NCBI GenBank assembly: GCA_003260075.1
Contig: QLIY01000138.1
Span: forward strand, 110,633-174,632
Origin: Phallusia mammillata
Lineage: Eukaryota > Chordata > Ascidiacea > Phlebobranchia > Ascidiidae
Reading direction: 5' to 3'
Length of the DNA stretch: 64,000 nucleotides
Positions within the stretch are counted from its first letter, which is position 1. The number at the start of each line of letters is the position of its first letter. A model generated the notes under the pieces. That model was not told the origin of the DNA and ran no database searches. It was given only the letters and a program-made list of their open reading frames with translations. A program made the position numbers and the translations under genes. Of the stretch, positions 33,341 through 44,869 are shown one piece after another.

Positions 33341-35278
33341 GTATTTAATGTAATAAACGTATGATGTATTTTCTCCATATACAATCTTTAACGTTAACTT
33401 TGAGAATAACACACGTTTGTCACACTTCATTATAACTAGAACAAGTGCTAAAACATGGACTTGCGTAATGTTTTAAAAAAATACATACTTGTGCAATGTT
33501 TCAGCGAAATTTTTGTCACAATGACTCATCAGCCGTAAACCTAATACCAATGTTAATCCAGCATGTCAATTGGTTTATATCAGAAACGAGCTTAATTTTA
33601 AAAACTTCATGCTGGACATTTGCGTTTTAATTTCGCCTCTAGAGAGAGAGAGAGCAGAGTTGTAGACAGGCCTGAAAGTTATGCCTGCACCCAAAAGTTC
33701 AAGCCCTAATCCGGCCCAAATCCATTTGTAAGAAACAAAGCCTGAATTAAGATAAAAAAATGAGGTAAAATTGCGACACAAATGAGGTGGAGTCTGAAGT
33801 CAGGCCCTTATTAAATCCGTTTNNNNNNCTAACTCAATTAGAAACCGACCCCAAAAGCCGGTCAGACATACAGTCGTGTAGTGAAACATAACTTAGATGA
33901 GATTGCTGGATGACGGGCAAGTCACCTGCCAAACTCATTCTTTCAATAAATAATTGTCGCAGGAACATTTTTAAATACAACACAAAGAATTGTAACGCCA
34001 CTACGGATGTTATGATTTTGCTCAGGCTGCTTTGAGTCTTTTGTTCATTCTTAAATTTAAACGTTTGCATTGAAATCGCGTTTTTATTTGTTTTTGTTTT
34101 TTCAAATAAAGAAAACGAGTCATCAAGCTGCTAAGATAACAAGCATATCATTTTTTTTAACAAGCTGGCTTTTGACAGAGTGTATAGTTGGCGGTTGATG
34201 TATTTAAAAAACACGACTTGAAACTTTTTGCAATTTTATTTAAGTATACAACACAAGCACAAATCTATGTTTGATGGTCGTAAAAACATTGCTTCTCACA
34301 ATTCAAATCGATTACATATGGAGCAGAACTGGTTTGACCTAAGAAAACTCAGTAACACAATTGCACTGAAGCAATCACCTAGCGTAAAAGAGCTGCGCAA
34401 AGTAAAAACGTTTCGGGTTCGCAAATGGTTTGGCTGGTTTAATAACACTAATTTCAATAGAATAATTGACTTCGTATTACGTCACAATGCGTTTATTGAA
34501 TCAGAATGCTTAAATTGTGATAGGGTAAACAGGAAACAAACATGAAATATTTAACGTATGTTATTCACTTTCCATTTACGTAGATGTATTTGACCTGGTG
34601 TGTGCATATGTTTGTTGAAATCTGATATGGGATACCGGGCAGAAACAACTGAATTGATTTAGGGCAATTCTACTGCAGTTGCATTGAGTTCAACAGTAAC
34701 GACTTGGCCTCACAATAAATCAAAATATACAGAGCGAATCAAAATATCACAATTCAATGCACAGTAGAAATATATGTGGTCTATGTCATGCAAGATTTCG
34801 TGAATATTTGACAGGTAATTTTCATTCATTATAGAACACACATAAAACAAATCACTCATGTTTTACGAATGTCTTTTAGCATAAAATTCTTTAGCATGTT
34901 TTATACATATCATTGTCGTCACATTTTCAGCTCATTTTGCAAACGACAGCTGCTTCAATTGTTTGTTCGGCCCTAAAATGTTCAATTTAAATTGGTTTGC
35001 AAACCACGAAAATGCGCAGCAAAAAACGAAAAACAACAAATGTTTCTGAATGCAAAAATATTTCTGTTTTGTCAGAATGGTTCTGATCATTTTAAGCGTA
35101 TAGGTGAAATAGATTTTCTAAAAACACCTTGTGCATCCATTTACTACAAAAACAAAAAATGCATGTAAGTCAAACATTACATGTAAGTCAAACAAAAAAA
35201 TGTACAAAAACGAAAACAAATCAATCACAAAACGGACAACAAGCTCATCAATTAGTGTCAAACTGGTTGTGGGCAAAT
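33341..35278. other. Intergenic, partly a copy of 25.15-25.87 kb
   Basis: Positions 33341-34200 are collinear with 25147-25900 (including GCCC-rich repeat pieces at 33655-33865). Six ambiguous bases lie at 33823-33828. 34200-34900 has a weak 105-codon ORF with no recognisable motif. 34900-35390 is a diverged copy of 35448-35930. Confidence 0.5.
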
Positions 35279-35390
35279 TTACCCCATGTATGGGAGAGAA
35301 AGGGTTGGTGTAACTCGATTTCGTCTGTTCTCTGACACCAGAGGGAAGGAAAATAATCTTTGCTTGTAGTTGGGAAATGAGCAGATCAAG
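35279..35390 (-). pseudogene. 7TM receptor family, 3' fragment R7
   Basis: The minus-strand sequence encodes the C-terminal end of a receptor: the region from FPNYKQRF to the ending at the ATG GGG TAA-like terminus, with small changes and one or more frame problems. It is cut at 35391 by poly-C filler. It corresponds to 35817-35930 of R8, and the 3' flanks are homologous as well. Confidence 0.6.
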
Positions 35391-35400
35391 CCCCCCCCCC
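35391..35400. other. Poly-C filler (10)
   Basis: Cuts receptor fragment R7; 34900-35390 recurs, diverged, as 35448-35930. Confidence 0.75.
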
Positions 35401-35816
35401 AATTTTTCGGTTGTCCTTATTTTTGGATTCAAGTCGATGGCAACCCTGTTTATACAGCTGATTATTGTCACATTTTCAGCGCATTTAGCAAAACACAGCT
35501 GTTTCAATTGTTTGTTCGGCCCTTAACTGTTCAATTTAAATAGGTTTGCAAAACACGAAAATAAAACAAAAACAGTAAAAGGTTTTTGAATGCAAGCTGC
35601 TTTTTGCTTTGTCAGAATTGTTTCTGATCCTTTGGAGCTTAAGGTTATGGATGGAAATGATGTTCTTGTTTAGCTGCTTGTTTTCAGCTTGTGTATCCAT
35701 TTATCACAAAATTACAAGCAAATCAATCCCCAAAATATACAAAAATAAAAACAGATCAATCACAAAACGGATAACAAGCTCAGTGTCAATCAGTGTCAAA
35801 CTGGTTGTATGCAAAT

Positions 35817-36826
35817 TTACCCCATGTATGGGAGAGAAAACGTTGGAATAACGCGATTTCGTCTGTTTTCCAACACCAGAGGGAAGGAAAAGAATCTTTG
35901 CTTGTAGTTGGGAAATGAGAAGATCAAAGTGATATTAAGTATGACGCGATCCAGGATTTCTAAACAACCGAACAAAGGCGGTGTTAGATACGGGGAACTT
36001 TCTAGAAGGGGGTGAAATACAACTAGTAGGATAATGAGAACAATATCTGCCGCTACACAACCGGAAGCGCTCCCTATCAACCGGATGCTGACTTCCTGTG
36101 CTCCTGAGAGATTCCGGTAGTAAGTTGAAAGTGGAAGTAAGATAAGAAGAAGGAGTAGCAATTGCGACAAGATGTAACCACCCATGATTATTGAACCAAA
36201 CAACTCAATGTCGACAAAAACACATCCTAAGTTTTTATCATAATTGGTTTTTCCCCACAATAGAAGTAGAATTCCTGTGGCACAACAAACAATAAAAAGA
36301 AACGGAACCGTTTTGTTGGCGTACGACACTACCTTGTTCCATTTTGTTGGTGATGTCACAGTTTTGTACAAAGCTTTTTGCCGTAACCAAAGAATGAGAT
36401 AGACAAGTAGACGATTCAACAGGTTTGCTGCCACAACACCACTTAAAATAAACCTGCACTTGGTGCTTGAAAGTTATACAAGGTAGAACAGAAAGTAAAA
36501 GAATAAAAGTAGATTCAAAACAGAGGACGTTCACAGCCCCCCCCCCCTGCCACAACACCACTTAAAATAAACCTGCACTTGGTGCTTGAAAGTTCTTTTA
36601 AAACTATTTGAAACATACAAGGTAAAACAGAAAGTAAAAGAATAAAAGTAGATGCAAAACAGAGGACGTTCACAATCTTTAGTTCATCTTCTTGCTTGGC
36701 AATTAGGTACACAAGTGATGAGATTGCAAGATAGACAGCGATGCAAATAAGCACTGAGATTGTGACCAGTTCAACCACATCAAGTAAACGATGTTTGATA
36801 ACAACTTCGGGTGTCGTACTCTCCAT
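35817..36826 (-). CDS. Divergent 7TM receptor family, member R8
   Basis: Intronless minus-strand gene starting MESTTPEVVIKHRLLD at 36826 and ending SLPYMG at 35817. A poly-C run (36537-36547) sits in the TM3 coding region. The 5' part reads through TM1-TM2 to CRFILSGVVA, and the same stretch is repeated on the other side (36429-36536), where it continues LLNRLLVYLILWLRQKALYK and runs open to the stop. Collapsing the redundancy gives an intact protein close to the family length. One of the redundant copies lacks about 20 bases, consistent with allelic difference or error. The second Cys of the putative disulphide is present (NLGCVF). Belongs to the R10/R11 subgroup by sequence (SGAQEVSIRLIGSASGCVAA). 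Confidence 0.8.
36537..36547. other. Poly-C filler (11)
   Basis: 36429-36536 is repeated as 36548-36676 inside receptor R8. Confidence 0.85.
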
Positions 36827-37222
36827 TTCAAATGTTCAACTATTTGAAATGGCAACAATCAAACTGCACTTGTTTTTAAGTTTGTCACTATACAACATCC
36901 TCCTAAAGAAATAAAATATTTTGTCAATATCTCTGCGATATAAAAAAAAATGCATCTTGTCAATTGAAAATGATACAACATAGTTTAAAACTAGCTCCTG
37001 TCATAGGCTGTTTCCAATTTTATTGACTAACTATCAACGACGTTGTTCTGTCAAAAAGCACTATAAGGTATAGCTAATCAATTATACTAGCCTATTTCTC
37101 TCCCCCAAACACTACGATACATTGATTGGTTAAAAATGTCTATGTTGTTCCGGTTAAAGGGAAAACATGAAATATTCAAACACCGTTGTTCAATGCGTAA
37201 TAATCGGATGCGTTTAACCCTA

Positions 37223-37233
37223 CCCCCCCCCCC
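37223..37233. other. Poly-C filler (11)
   Basis: 37141-37222 is repeated as 37234-37304. Confidence 0.75.
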
Positions 37234-37964
37234 TATGTTGTTCCGGTTAAAGGGAAAACATGAAATATTCAAACACCGTTATAATCGGATGCGTTTAACC
37301 CTGCGTTTCGATCTGGTTGTTGAAATTTGATAAGCGTGCTTTGACGAAATCATCAGAAATGTCGTATCAGTGATTTTGGGAGAACGTTAAACTTGATATA
37401 CACGTGACGTAAATATACTCTCGGCAAATACTTTGTGAACAAAACAATTTGAAATGGTATAACACGATCTCATTGTCATACTGGAATATGTTTTACATCA
37501 ACAATTTTGATTTGCTTATTTATGAAGTTCTTTGGATCTGAACATGGTCACATTCTGTCTTCTTGCTTTAGATAGAAATTATTGTTTGATGTTTTTACAG
37601 CAAGAAGAAACCGATGCACACCGCCATACTTTCACCTATACTTTTTGGCATACGTTGTTGCCATCATACTGGTATCACATTGGCAGTTGCGCACAACAAG
37701 AAACTGTGCTGGAAGAGTTTTCCGTTTTTAGCTTTTCCAACAGGATTTCAAAACTTTTGTATGAAATTTTTGGATGAACTTGCATCATTCATCTTGTACA
37801 GTTGTTGCTTACATATTATCTCTTTGGTCATTCGTTTGCTCGTGTGTCTGTTTGTCACAAAAATGTGTAGTACAACACGAAAAACAAAAGAAGGTTCGCA
37901 AAATAATTGTTACAATTGCTTCTGATCTTTTTTAGCTAGTGGATGAAAGGACAATTATTTCAGC

Positions 37965-38128
37965 CACTTGCAGTGTTTTTTTAAGGTGTTTTGAAAAATT
38001 TTTTCAAATTTCTCCAGCGGTTTCCCGAAATTTGCCAGTAGCCTAATAAATAATTCGTTTATACAAATATGGCTATTTTTTGGTATTTAAATGAAACACT
38101 TGCGGTCTCTTAAAACTACTTAGCGGTC
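37965..38128 (+). repeat. Dispersed repeat, inverted relative to 12231-12345
   Basis: Shares with the 12.2-kb copy, in inverse orientation, a T-rich AAGGTGTTTT block, CCAGCGGTTTCCC, ATATGGCTATTTTTGGTATT-like and ATGAAACACTTGCGGTCTC segments. No termini or TSD recognised. Confidence 0.5.
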
Positions 38129-38325
38129 ACCCAAACCAAACCTTAAAAAAACCCTGGCCACTTGATTTCATAACATTCTTTCGGTAAGCGCTGGTGATTT
38201 TCAGCTTATGTGTCCAATAACCACAAAGTATACATAAATCACAACAAAACACATTTCACAACAAATAAATCATTAAACAGCAACAATTAGTCCATCAATC
38301 AGGGTTAGGATGGTTGCAAGCAATT

Positions 38326-39219
38326 TTATCCCATGTATGGAAGCGAAACTATTGGAAGAACGCGATTTCGTCTGTTTTCCAACACCAGAGGGATTGGAAA
38401 GAATCTTTGTTTGTAGTTGGGAAATGAGAAGATCAAAGTGGCATTCAGTGCGACCTGATCCAAGATGTGAATGCAACCGATTATTGGTAGTGAAAGATAG
38501 GGAGAAGTTTGTACATAAGGATGCAACAAGAGTACAAGCACAGTGAATATGATATCTGTTACTACACATGCTACTGTGCTTGTAATTAATCGCTTGCTCA
38601 CCTTCTCGACTCCTGTGAGGTTCCTGCAGTAAGTTGATAACGGAAGTAAAATGAGAAATAGCAAGAAAATGTGGGATAAAATATACCCGGCGTAAACAAA
38701 AGCAACAAGAGATTGCAATATCTCAAACGAGCAACCAAAATTGACTTCATATTTCAGTTTACCATAGAGGAATGACATTGGAATAGGCAAAACTCAACAA
38801 ACTGCAAAAAGTTGCAAAACCAACCTCTTTGCATACTTTACTACTCTGTTCCATTTAGTCGGCGAAGTCACTGATTTGTACAAAGCATGTTGTCGTAGCC
38901 ACAGAATAAGATATACCGAGAAACGGTTGCCCACGTTTGCAATAACTAGCACACTTAAGCTGAATGTGCACACACCGCTTACATATTCTTTGACTGTGAT
39001 ATTGAGCAGAGGAGGCAGCAGAGAGAACATTAAAATATAGGAAGCCAGACAGCAACATTTGTTTACAGTTTTCAGTTCATTTTCTTCCTTTGCAGCCAAA
39101 TACACGGATGATGAGATTGCAAGATAAAAAGTAATGCAGATAAGAACTGAGATTGCAACTGGTTCAATCACATCCAATGAATAACTTCTGATCACAGTTT
39201 CTGGTGTTGTCGTCTCCAT
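38326..39219 (-). pseudogene. Divergent 7TM receptor family, member R9 (one in-frame stop)
   Basis: Minus strand, METTTPETVIRSYSLDVIEP at 39219 to SLPYMG at 38326, about 298 codons in a single frame except for a TGA at 38794-38796 in the fourth membrane span, where R4 has TCA (VSSVLPIP against VC-stop-VLPIP). A nearby second change (TCT to TGT) accompanies it. All seven hydrophobic spans, the Cys pair (GVCTFS, NFGCSF), NRFSVYLILWLRQHALYK and FSFPNYKQRF are otherwise kept, so loss must be recent, limited to one allele, or a base error. Closest relatives are R4 and R5. Confidence 0.82.
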
Positions 39220-40425
39220 TTGGAAATCAAAAATTTTACCAGCTTAATGAACTTGCGCAAATAAATATGATTTATTCAAACAAAACCTGCATTAACCGTT
39301 TTGCTGTTTAATGAAAACACAAAAAAATTACTTGTAAGCAAACACAATTCAACAGGATTTTAGAAAGAGTAACGAACTTGTTATAAACGCCTTTGTTTTA
39401 AATTTTTCTTGTTTTAGCTATTTCTAACGAGCATGTTCCATCTTTTCTGCACGGTTCGCTTTTAGATTGCATTTGTTTCAAGCAAACTGTTTTTTTTTAC
39501 TATGGAAACTAAGTTAATAGTACAACTTTCAATTAAAGTCACTTTACCTTTTGTCACCTACCGACGTACATTCGTCTACAACGCTTATAAATGTATTAAT
39601 TTCTGTAATATTCTACCACACGGTGTTGGGCACTGCACCTAAAAACTGTTTAATGCAACAACATGTGTGGTGTCTCATGTAAATCCTCCTGTAAACGAAA
39701 ACATATCCACACAGTCTAACTAACTCGTCAGTGATGAACCCATTATCAGACAACGTATGTTTTGTAGGGATTTAAATATTTTATTGATTTTGTTTCAGAG
39801 CAATTAAAACAGCATAATGTTCCTAAACAATTTAATATCACACATTTCATAAACCTTTATAAATGACAGCTGGAGACGATGAAAAAAAAGAAATTGAAAT
39901 GTTTAACACATATAAGTCGTTAGGATAAAATGAAAGATAAAAAATCTTCATCACCTAACTTTAAATTTTACGCAATTAATTTGGGTGAAAGTTTGTTTCT
40001 GCCAAAACACCACCAAAATAAACAAAACAATTTGTCTGTTGCAAAAATCGTTAGTACCAATTTGAATTTAATATATTTTTTTTCGAGAGTTTTAAGAACG
40101 AAACCTTGGATGTCATTTTAATGAAAAAAAACTTTATGTATCGGTATTTTATGTATATTTTGAACGGAAAAGTTTTTTTATAAAGTTAACAAAAAGAGGT
40201 TGTCAAGCGTTATGCGATTTGGTAAATTGGCAGATGTTGCTCGAATTAAATATTCCCATGTGCAAGCTAACTTCAATTTTACAACACATTACTTGGACTA
40301 CGCAGTTTATAGTTTAATAATGGCTCATAATAAAGACACAACATTGACCCAGAGTTTGTTGCTTATTGTGGAATTTAAGTATTCGACAAGGTGTGCTGCT
40401 TTCTACTTATGATGCAGATTTGACT

Positions 40426-40437
40426 GGGGGGGGGGGG
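40426..40437. other. Poly-G filler (12)
   Basis: 40313-40425 is repeated as 40438-40551. First filler read as G. Confidence 0.8.
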
Positions 40438-40674
40438 TTTAATAATGGCTCATAATAAAGACATAGCATTGACACAGAGTTTATTGCTCATTGTGGAATT
40501 TATGTATTCGACAAGGTGTGCTGCTTTCTACTTATGATGCAGATTTGACTGCTGCAGTTAAACGGATTGCAAAATAATAAACAACCTAAAACATATTTAA
40601 TGATCAACGCTCGATACAATGAAATGAAATGTTCTGCAAGCTTCGACAACTTGCATATCCTTTGGTGGACAAAA

Positions 40675-41035
40675 CATTCAACCGCGGACCGGTGCAGGTC
40701 CGCATACTTTTTTCTATTGACGTATTGAAAACATTTTTCCCCCAATGCATAGGTCACCGTTCCGGTTATAATGCCTTTTTTTGAAGCAATTCTTACATAC
40801 GGCCGGTTTGCTATGTCCAAAGGGGGGGGGGGACGTATTGAAAACATTTTTTCCCCAATGCATTGGTCACCGTCCCGGTTATAATGCCTTTTTTGAAGCA
40901 ATTCTTACATACGGCCGTTTTGCTATGTCCAAAGTATATGACAAATATGAGCAACAATTGTTGTTTTTTAAAGGCCATTCCGCGATAAAATTTTAGTTTC
41001 AAACCGGTCCGCAATGCTAAATAATGCCAATCTCT
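40675..41035. mobile_element. Decayed hAT MITE, doubled by a filler
   Basis: GCGGACCGGTGCAGGTCCGC at the left and CCGCGATAAAATTTTAGTTT ... ACCGGTCCGCAATGC at the right match the 21176-21410 family. Its middle is repeated across the poly-G run at 40822-40832. It is orthologous by position to the copy near 32540-32710. Confidence 0.55.
40822..40832. other. Poly-G filler (11)
   Basis: 40720-40821 is repeated as 40833-40935. Confidence 0.8.
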
Positions 41036-41229
41036 ACTTTGCATGCTTATAGTTTGTTCACCGTTGCCGGTACAAACCCCGAGCAGTGTTTTTTTGTTTG
41101 TTCCTTTGATACATTTGTATCCCTCTTGGATCGCAATGACAGCAACTAGATTTTTTGTAAGAGTCATTAGTTTTAATTTAGATTAGATCAACTCTTTAAG
41201 GTTATGCTGAGTTGGTGCATTACTGCTTT

Positions 41230-41345
41230 AGTTTTTTGCTTGAGGAAACGCATATATAGGTCCAGTCGGGATTAGAACCAACAACTTTCTAATCACAAGG
41301 CAATTGTGCTAACCACCAAGCCATATTGGCGACGAAGTTACATAT
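41230..41345 (-). repeat. tRNA-derived SINE
   Basis: Second copy of the SINE at 32815-32930: B box (inverse of GGGATTAGAACC) and an A-box-like stretch around GGCAATTGTGCTAACCAC, minus strand. It lies in the same context, so it predates the segmental duplication. Confidence 0.6.
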
Positions 41346-41881
41346 GTTCAATTGCACTAAGTTTTTTGTTTTGCACAGCGTTAAAATAAATATTAATACT
41401 AGGGTTTACACATACCACAGAACACAGTTGCAAAGATGTTCAAAGAAGATATCTGGTAAACAGGGCGGAAAAAGTTGAAACTTGTTGGAGAAACGAATGT
41501 CGTTGTAGCCGAACACTCAGTTGCTCTTGAACGTTGGTAAAAAATGTACCCAACTTAATGTTAATGGACTGTGCAAACAACGCAATCGCATATGGCTTAT
41601 TAATATAATAACACATAGGGTAAATGAAAAATACATGCATGAAATATTGATATAACATCCAATGAAGTATTCTCTATTGTTCGTCAGAATCTAGACAGAT
41701 GTCACTCAAACAAAACTTTGTACAAAGTAAAACAACGAGAGCAAAATACAACATATTTGTTACTGCACATGACACTGTTTGTTCACTTAATCGCTTGTTA
41801 AAGTCCAACTGAGGGATTTATGCCGTCATTTGAGAGACGTACGATAAAAACAATTATCAAGTGTGTTTATTTCTGTCTGTT

Positions 41882-42772
41882 TTAACCCATGTATGGGAGC
41901 GAAAATGTTGGAGTAACTCGATTTCTTCTATTTTCCAACACCAGTGAAAAGGACCAGAATCTTTGCTTGTAATTTGGAAATGAGAACATCAAAGTGACGT
42001 TGAGTGCGATGTGGTCCAAGATTTCTAAACAACCGAACATAGGGGGTGTAAGATAGGGGGAACTTTCTAGAAAGGGGTGCAACGCAACCACAAGGATAAT
42101 GAGAACGATATCTGCCGCTACACAACCGGAAGCGCTCGCGATTAACCGGATGTTGACTTCCTGTGCTCCTGACAGATTCCGGTAGTAAGTTGAAAGCGGA
42201 AGTAAGATGAGAAGAAGTAGAAGAATATGCGACAAGATGTAACCACCGAAGATAATTAATACAAACAACTCAATGTCGCCAAAAACACATCCCAAGTTTT
42301 GATCGTAATTGGTTTTGCCCAACACAATAAGTAGGACTGGTGTGATAGAACAAACAACAAACAGGAACAGAACCGTTTTGTTGGCGTACGACACTACGTA
42401 GTTCCATTTCGTCGGTGATGTTACTGTTTTGTACAAAGCATGTTGTCGTAACCAAAGGATGAGATAGACAAGCAAACGGTTCAACATGCTTGCTACCACA
42501 ACACCACTTAACGCAAACGCACACTTGGTGCTTGAAAGTTCTTTCGAAACTATTTCAAACTGATAAGGTAGAGCAGACAACAAAAGAATGAAAAACGACG
42601 CAAAACAGAGGATGTTCACAGTCTTTAGTTCATCTTCTTGCTTGGCAGACAAGTACACAAGTGATGAGAGTGTTAGATATAACGCAATGCAAATAAGCAC
42701 TGACATTGTTACCAGTTCAATCGCATCCAGTGAATAATGTTTGACAACAACTTCGGGTGTTGTACATTCCAT
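41882..42772 (-). CDS. Divergent 7TM receptor family, member R10 (intact, reference member)
   Basis: Intact 296-aa intronless protein, predicted plasma-membrane 7TM receptor, ligand unknown. ATG at 42772 is preferred over the in-frame one at 42823 because every member starts at this M followed by TTPEV. Spans are roughly TM1 20-43, TM2 52-72, TM3 84-107, TM4 130-151, TM5 168-192, TM6 210-232 and TM7 250-266. Cys84 (top of TM3) and Cys162 (loop 2) could make the standard disulphide. Class-A hallmarks are missing: no DRY (TM3 ends NRLLVYLILWLRQHALY), no CWxP in TM6, and FSFPNYKQRF in place of NPxxY. The basic tail has ENRRNRV and ends SLPYMG. The invariant YLILWLRQ and FPNYKQRF blocks suggest G-protein or partner contact sites. 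Its 5' flank is shared with R11. I recall similar LWLRQ-type 7TM proteins in other invertebrates but cannot verify this here. Confidence 0.88.
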   Translation of the reverse strand: MECTTPEVVVKHYSLDAIELVTMSVLICIALYLTLSSLVYLSAKQEDELKTVNILCFASFFILLLSALPYQFEIVSKELSSTKCAFALSGVVVASMLNRLLVYLILWLRQHALYKTVTSPTKWNYVVSYANKTVLFLFVVCSITPVLLIVLGKTNYDQNLGCVFGDIELFVLIIFGGYILSHILLLLLILLPLSTYYRNLSGAQEVNIRLIASASGCVAADIVLIILVVALHPFLESSPYLTPPMFGCLEILDHIALNVTLMFSFPNYKQRFWSFSLVLENRRNRVTPTFSLPYMG

Positions 42773-43979
42773 TTCTAATGTCAAGCTACTTGTTGTGGCA
42801 ACAAACACTTTAAATTGTTTCAAATTCCACTAAGTTTGCACCTGATAAGGAAATATTTTGTTTGTTATTGTGCAATTTTTAAAAAGCAACAAAAATGATA
42901 CAATTTAAATTACAAATAGATTCTGTCATTACTTTTTTTTCTGACTTGTATGGCAATCAACGACGTTAAACTGTTTGATTTCTTATTAATTCAATTCATT
43001 TAGCAGTATCAGCTTTAGCTAACCAATTATTAATATTTTGTCCATACAGTAACAATTGCGCCCTTTATTGACATGCCAATATTAAACGCTGTGTTACACT
43101 AAATAAATATAGTTACCTTTCTACTTTAGAAACCATAAATCAATTTGATATTTAAACAACCTTCTGTCGAGCGCACCTGTCTATGCCAGTTACGTCATCC
43201 AACATAGCACAATGTAATGTTACCGAACAATCCCATGTCTCAAAATTCGCTACAGCCAAACCGATTTCCATCAATGCCATCAGTGATGTCATAATCATAC
43301 TGTGACGAAACCGACTCATATGCACAATCCCGGAAGTAGGAATTCATTCCTGGTTTTTGCTTCTTTCAGATCTGTTGGCACTTGTAAATGAAATTACAGT
43401 GATATGTTGTAAAATAAGAATTGATATTGCCAGGAATTTTTTTGGCTGTTTCCTGATCCGGATAAAGTAATTTGGTAAAAGTTTGTTGTTAGTTTAGCTA
43501 AAGTTGCTAAATAATGGTGGATTTATGGGCATCTGATTATTATTGTCTGTGTAATTTTGAAGCAGAAATTTCGATTTAAAGAGTTAAACAGTTAAGTAAA
43601 CACACATGAAATGAATGTTAGCGTTGAAGTTGCCAATTTAAAACTACATACAAAACCAAATTTTTTTTCACATACATATTGAATTATCTGTTTATTGTCT
43701 GGGTATTTGGTGTAAATTGTTTTCGTTGCGAAGTGATAACATTTTGAAACCACTATATTAGAACACTGTGACAGTTATAATTAAATTAACCATGGCCATT
43801 TAAAAGTTTAAATTTATAACTGTACTATTTATATCATTTTTTATCTAAAATAGCCAACAGATTAGTTAAAACGACTCTTTGCAATGTCAGCTTTATCTCA
43901 AACTCAATTCAGTTCTAAATAACTTTCGTTTATTTCTTTTATTATCAACGCAATAGTCACAAAAATATGAAGACACGTT
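42773..43979. promoter_or_regulatory. Head-to-head intergenic region, copy 1
   Basis: 1.2 kb between R10 (minus) and the relic GPCR exon (plus). Homologous to 45791-47000: shared blocks include TTCGCTACAGCCAAA, TGATGTCATAATC-like and a CTTTCAGATCTGTTGGCA-type stretch. Any divergent promoter for the receptor pair would be here; I see no definite TATA box. Confidence 0.5.
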
Positions 43980-44260
43980 TGGGAAATAAAAGCAACATTA
44001 CAACCAACTCTTGTGTCTTGTTCTGTCATTCACTAATGTGTTATACAACAGATTTTGTTCACAATCTGTTATAACTGTTTGTCGAAACGTCATCCTGAAC
44101 CGGTGTGAATCTTTTCTGCCTCGTGGTGGTCGTTCTGGGTTTGATATTCGTTACAGCGAACTCGCTAGTGGTGTGGTTATTTTTGACTGACAAGTCGACA
44201 TTTACAGGCAGTTATGGAAAAATTGAGATGTCACCACCACTATGTTATAAAAGGGAAATA
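43980..44260 (+). pseudogene. Decayed copy of the rhodopsin-like GPCR first exon
   Basis: Homologous to 47190-47477, the first exon of the GPCR below. It keeps the TM1 segment as FCLVVVVLGLIFVTANSLVV WLFL-like and the loop TGSYGKIEMS, but the N-terminal part has frame-breaking changes, the first-exon donor region is altered (MSPPLCYK in place of MSLALADL) and no downstream exons follow before R11. Remnant of a duplication of the R10/R11-GPCR pair. Confidence 0.8.
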
Positions 44261-44869
44261 TCCGTAAATGTTGTTCTATTCAAGTGATAAATTGTTCGAA
44301 CACCGATTTTTCTTGTTTTGGAGAACCATTGAGTTTTGATACTATTTGTTACATTTAACAAATAATTGCACTTTAAAATCTTATAATGGCTAATTTTGGG
44401 TAATTATATGACTGAGCAATTTGGGTTATTATTTGACAACATATTTTCAATAACAAAAGATGTACATTTTAATATAATTATTAAATTTGTTAACTTATGA
44501 AACCGATCTGCCATTTTAGCGCTACTAAACCTCCATGAAAACAAGTCGTAACTGCGTGACAGTATTATACTTTACTCGAAATGTAACCAAATATAGGGTG
44601 CTCGAACAACACCTAGTGTACATTAAAATACATGCATGAAACAATAAATATAACAAGCAAGTTTAACAATACTCTCCACAGTACATCACAATCAAGACAG
44701 ATGCCAAAAAGAAAAACGTTGTACACAGAGGCAAAGTATAACAGCGGTGGGAAATACAGGAGATTGGTTTCTACACATGATACTGTGCATTAAATTATTC
44801 GCTTGTTGAAGTGTTCAGCGACTAAAAGATTCATGTTGTAATTTGAGATAGAAGGAAAGATGAGAAAAA

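Larger units (their letters stand above)
36827..38325. other. Intergenic between R8 and R9
   Basis: Non-coding. 37141-37222 is repeated as 37234-37304 across poly-C. 37.0-38.27 kb is a diverged counterpart of 26.9-27.98 kb. A dispersed repeat at 37965-38128 is the inverse of 12231-12345. Confidence 0.5.
39220..41881. other. Intergenic between R9 and R10
   Basis: 39220-40012 is the R9 5' flank, duplicated at 28888-29577. 40313-40425 is repeated as 40438-40551 and 40720-40821 as 40833-40935, both across poly-G. A decayed hAT MITE (40675-41035) and a SINE (41230-41345) follow. The R10 3' flank is at 41400-41881. No gene is supported. Confidence 0.5.

Noticed and set aside
34228..34545. 105-codon ORF between receptor fragments
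   Set aside because: No motif, and not maintained as coding in the related flanks.
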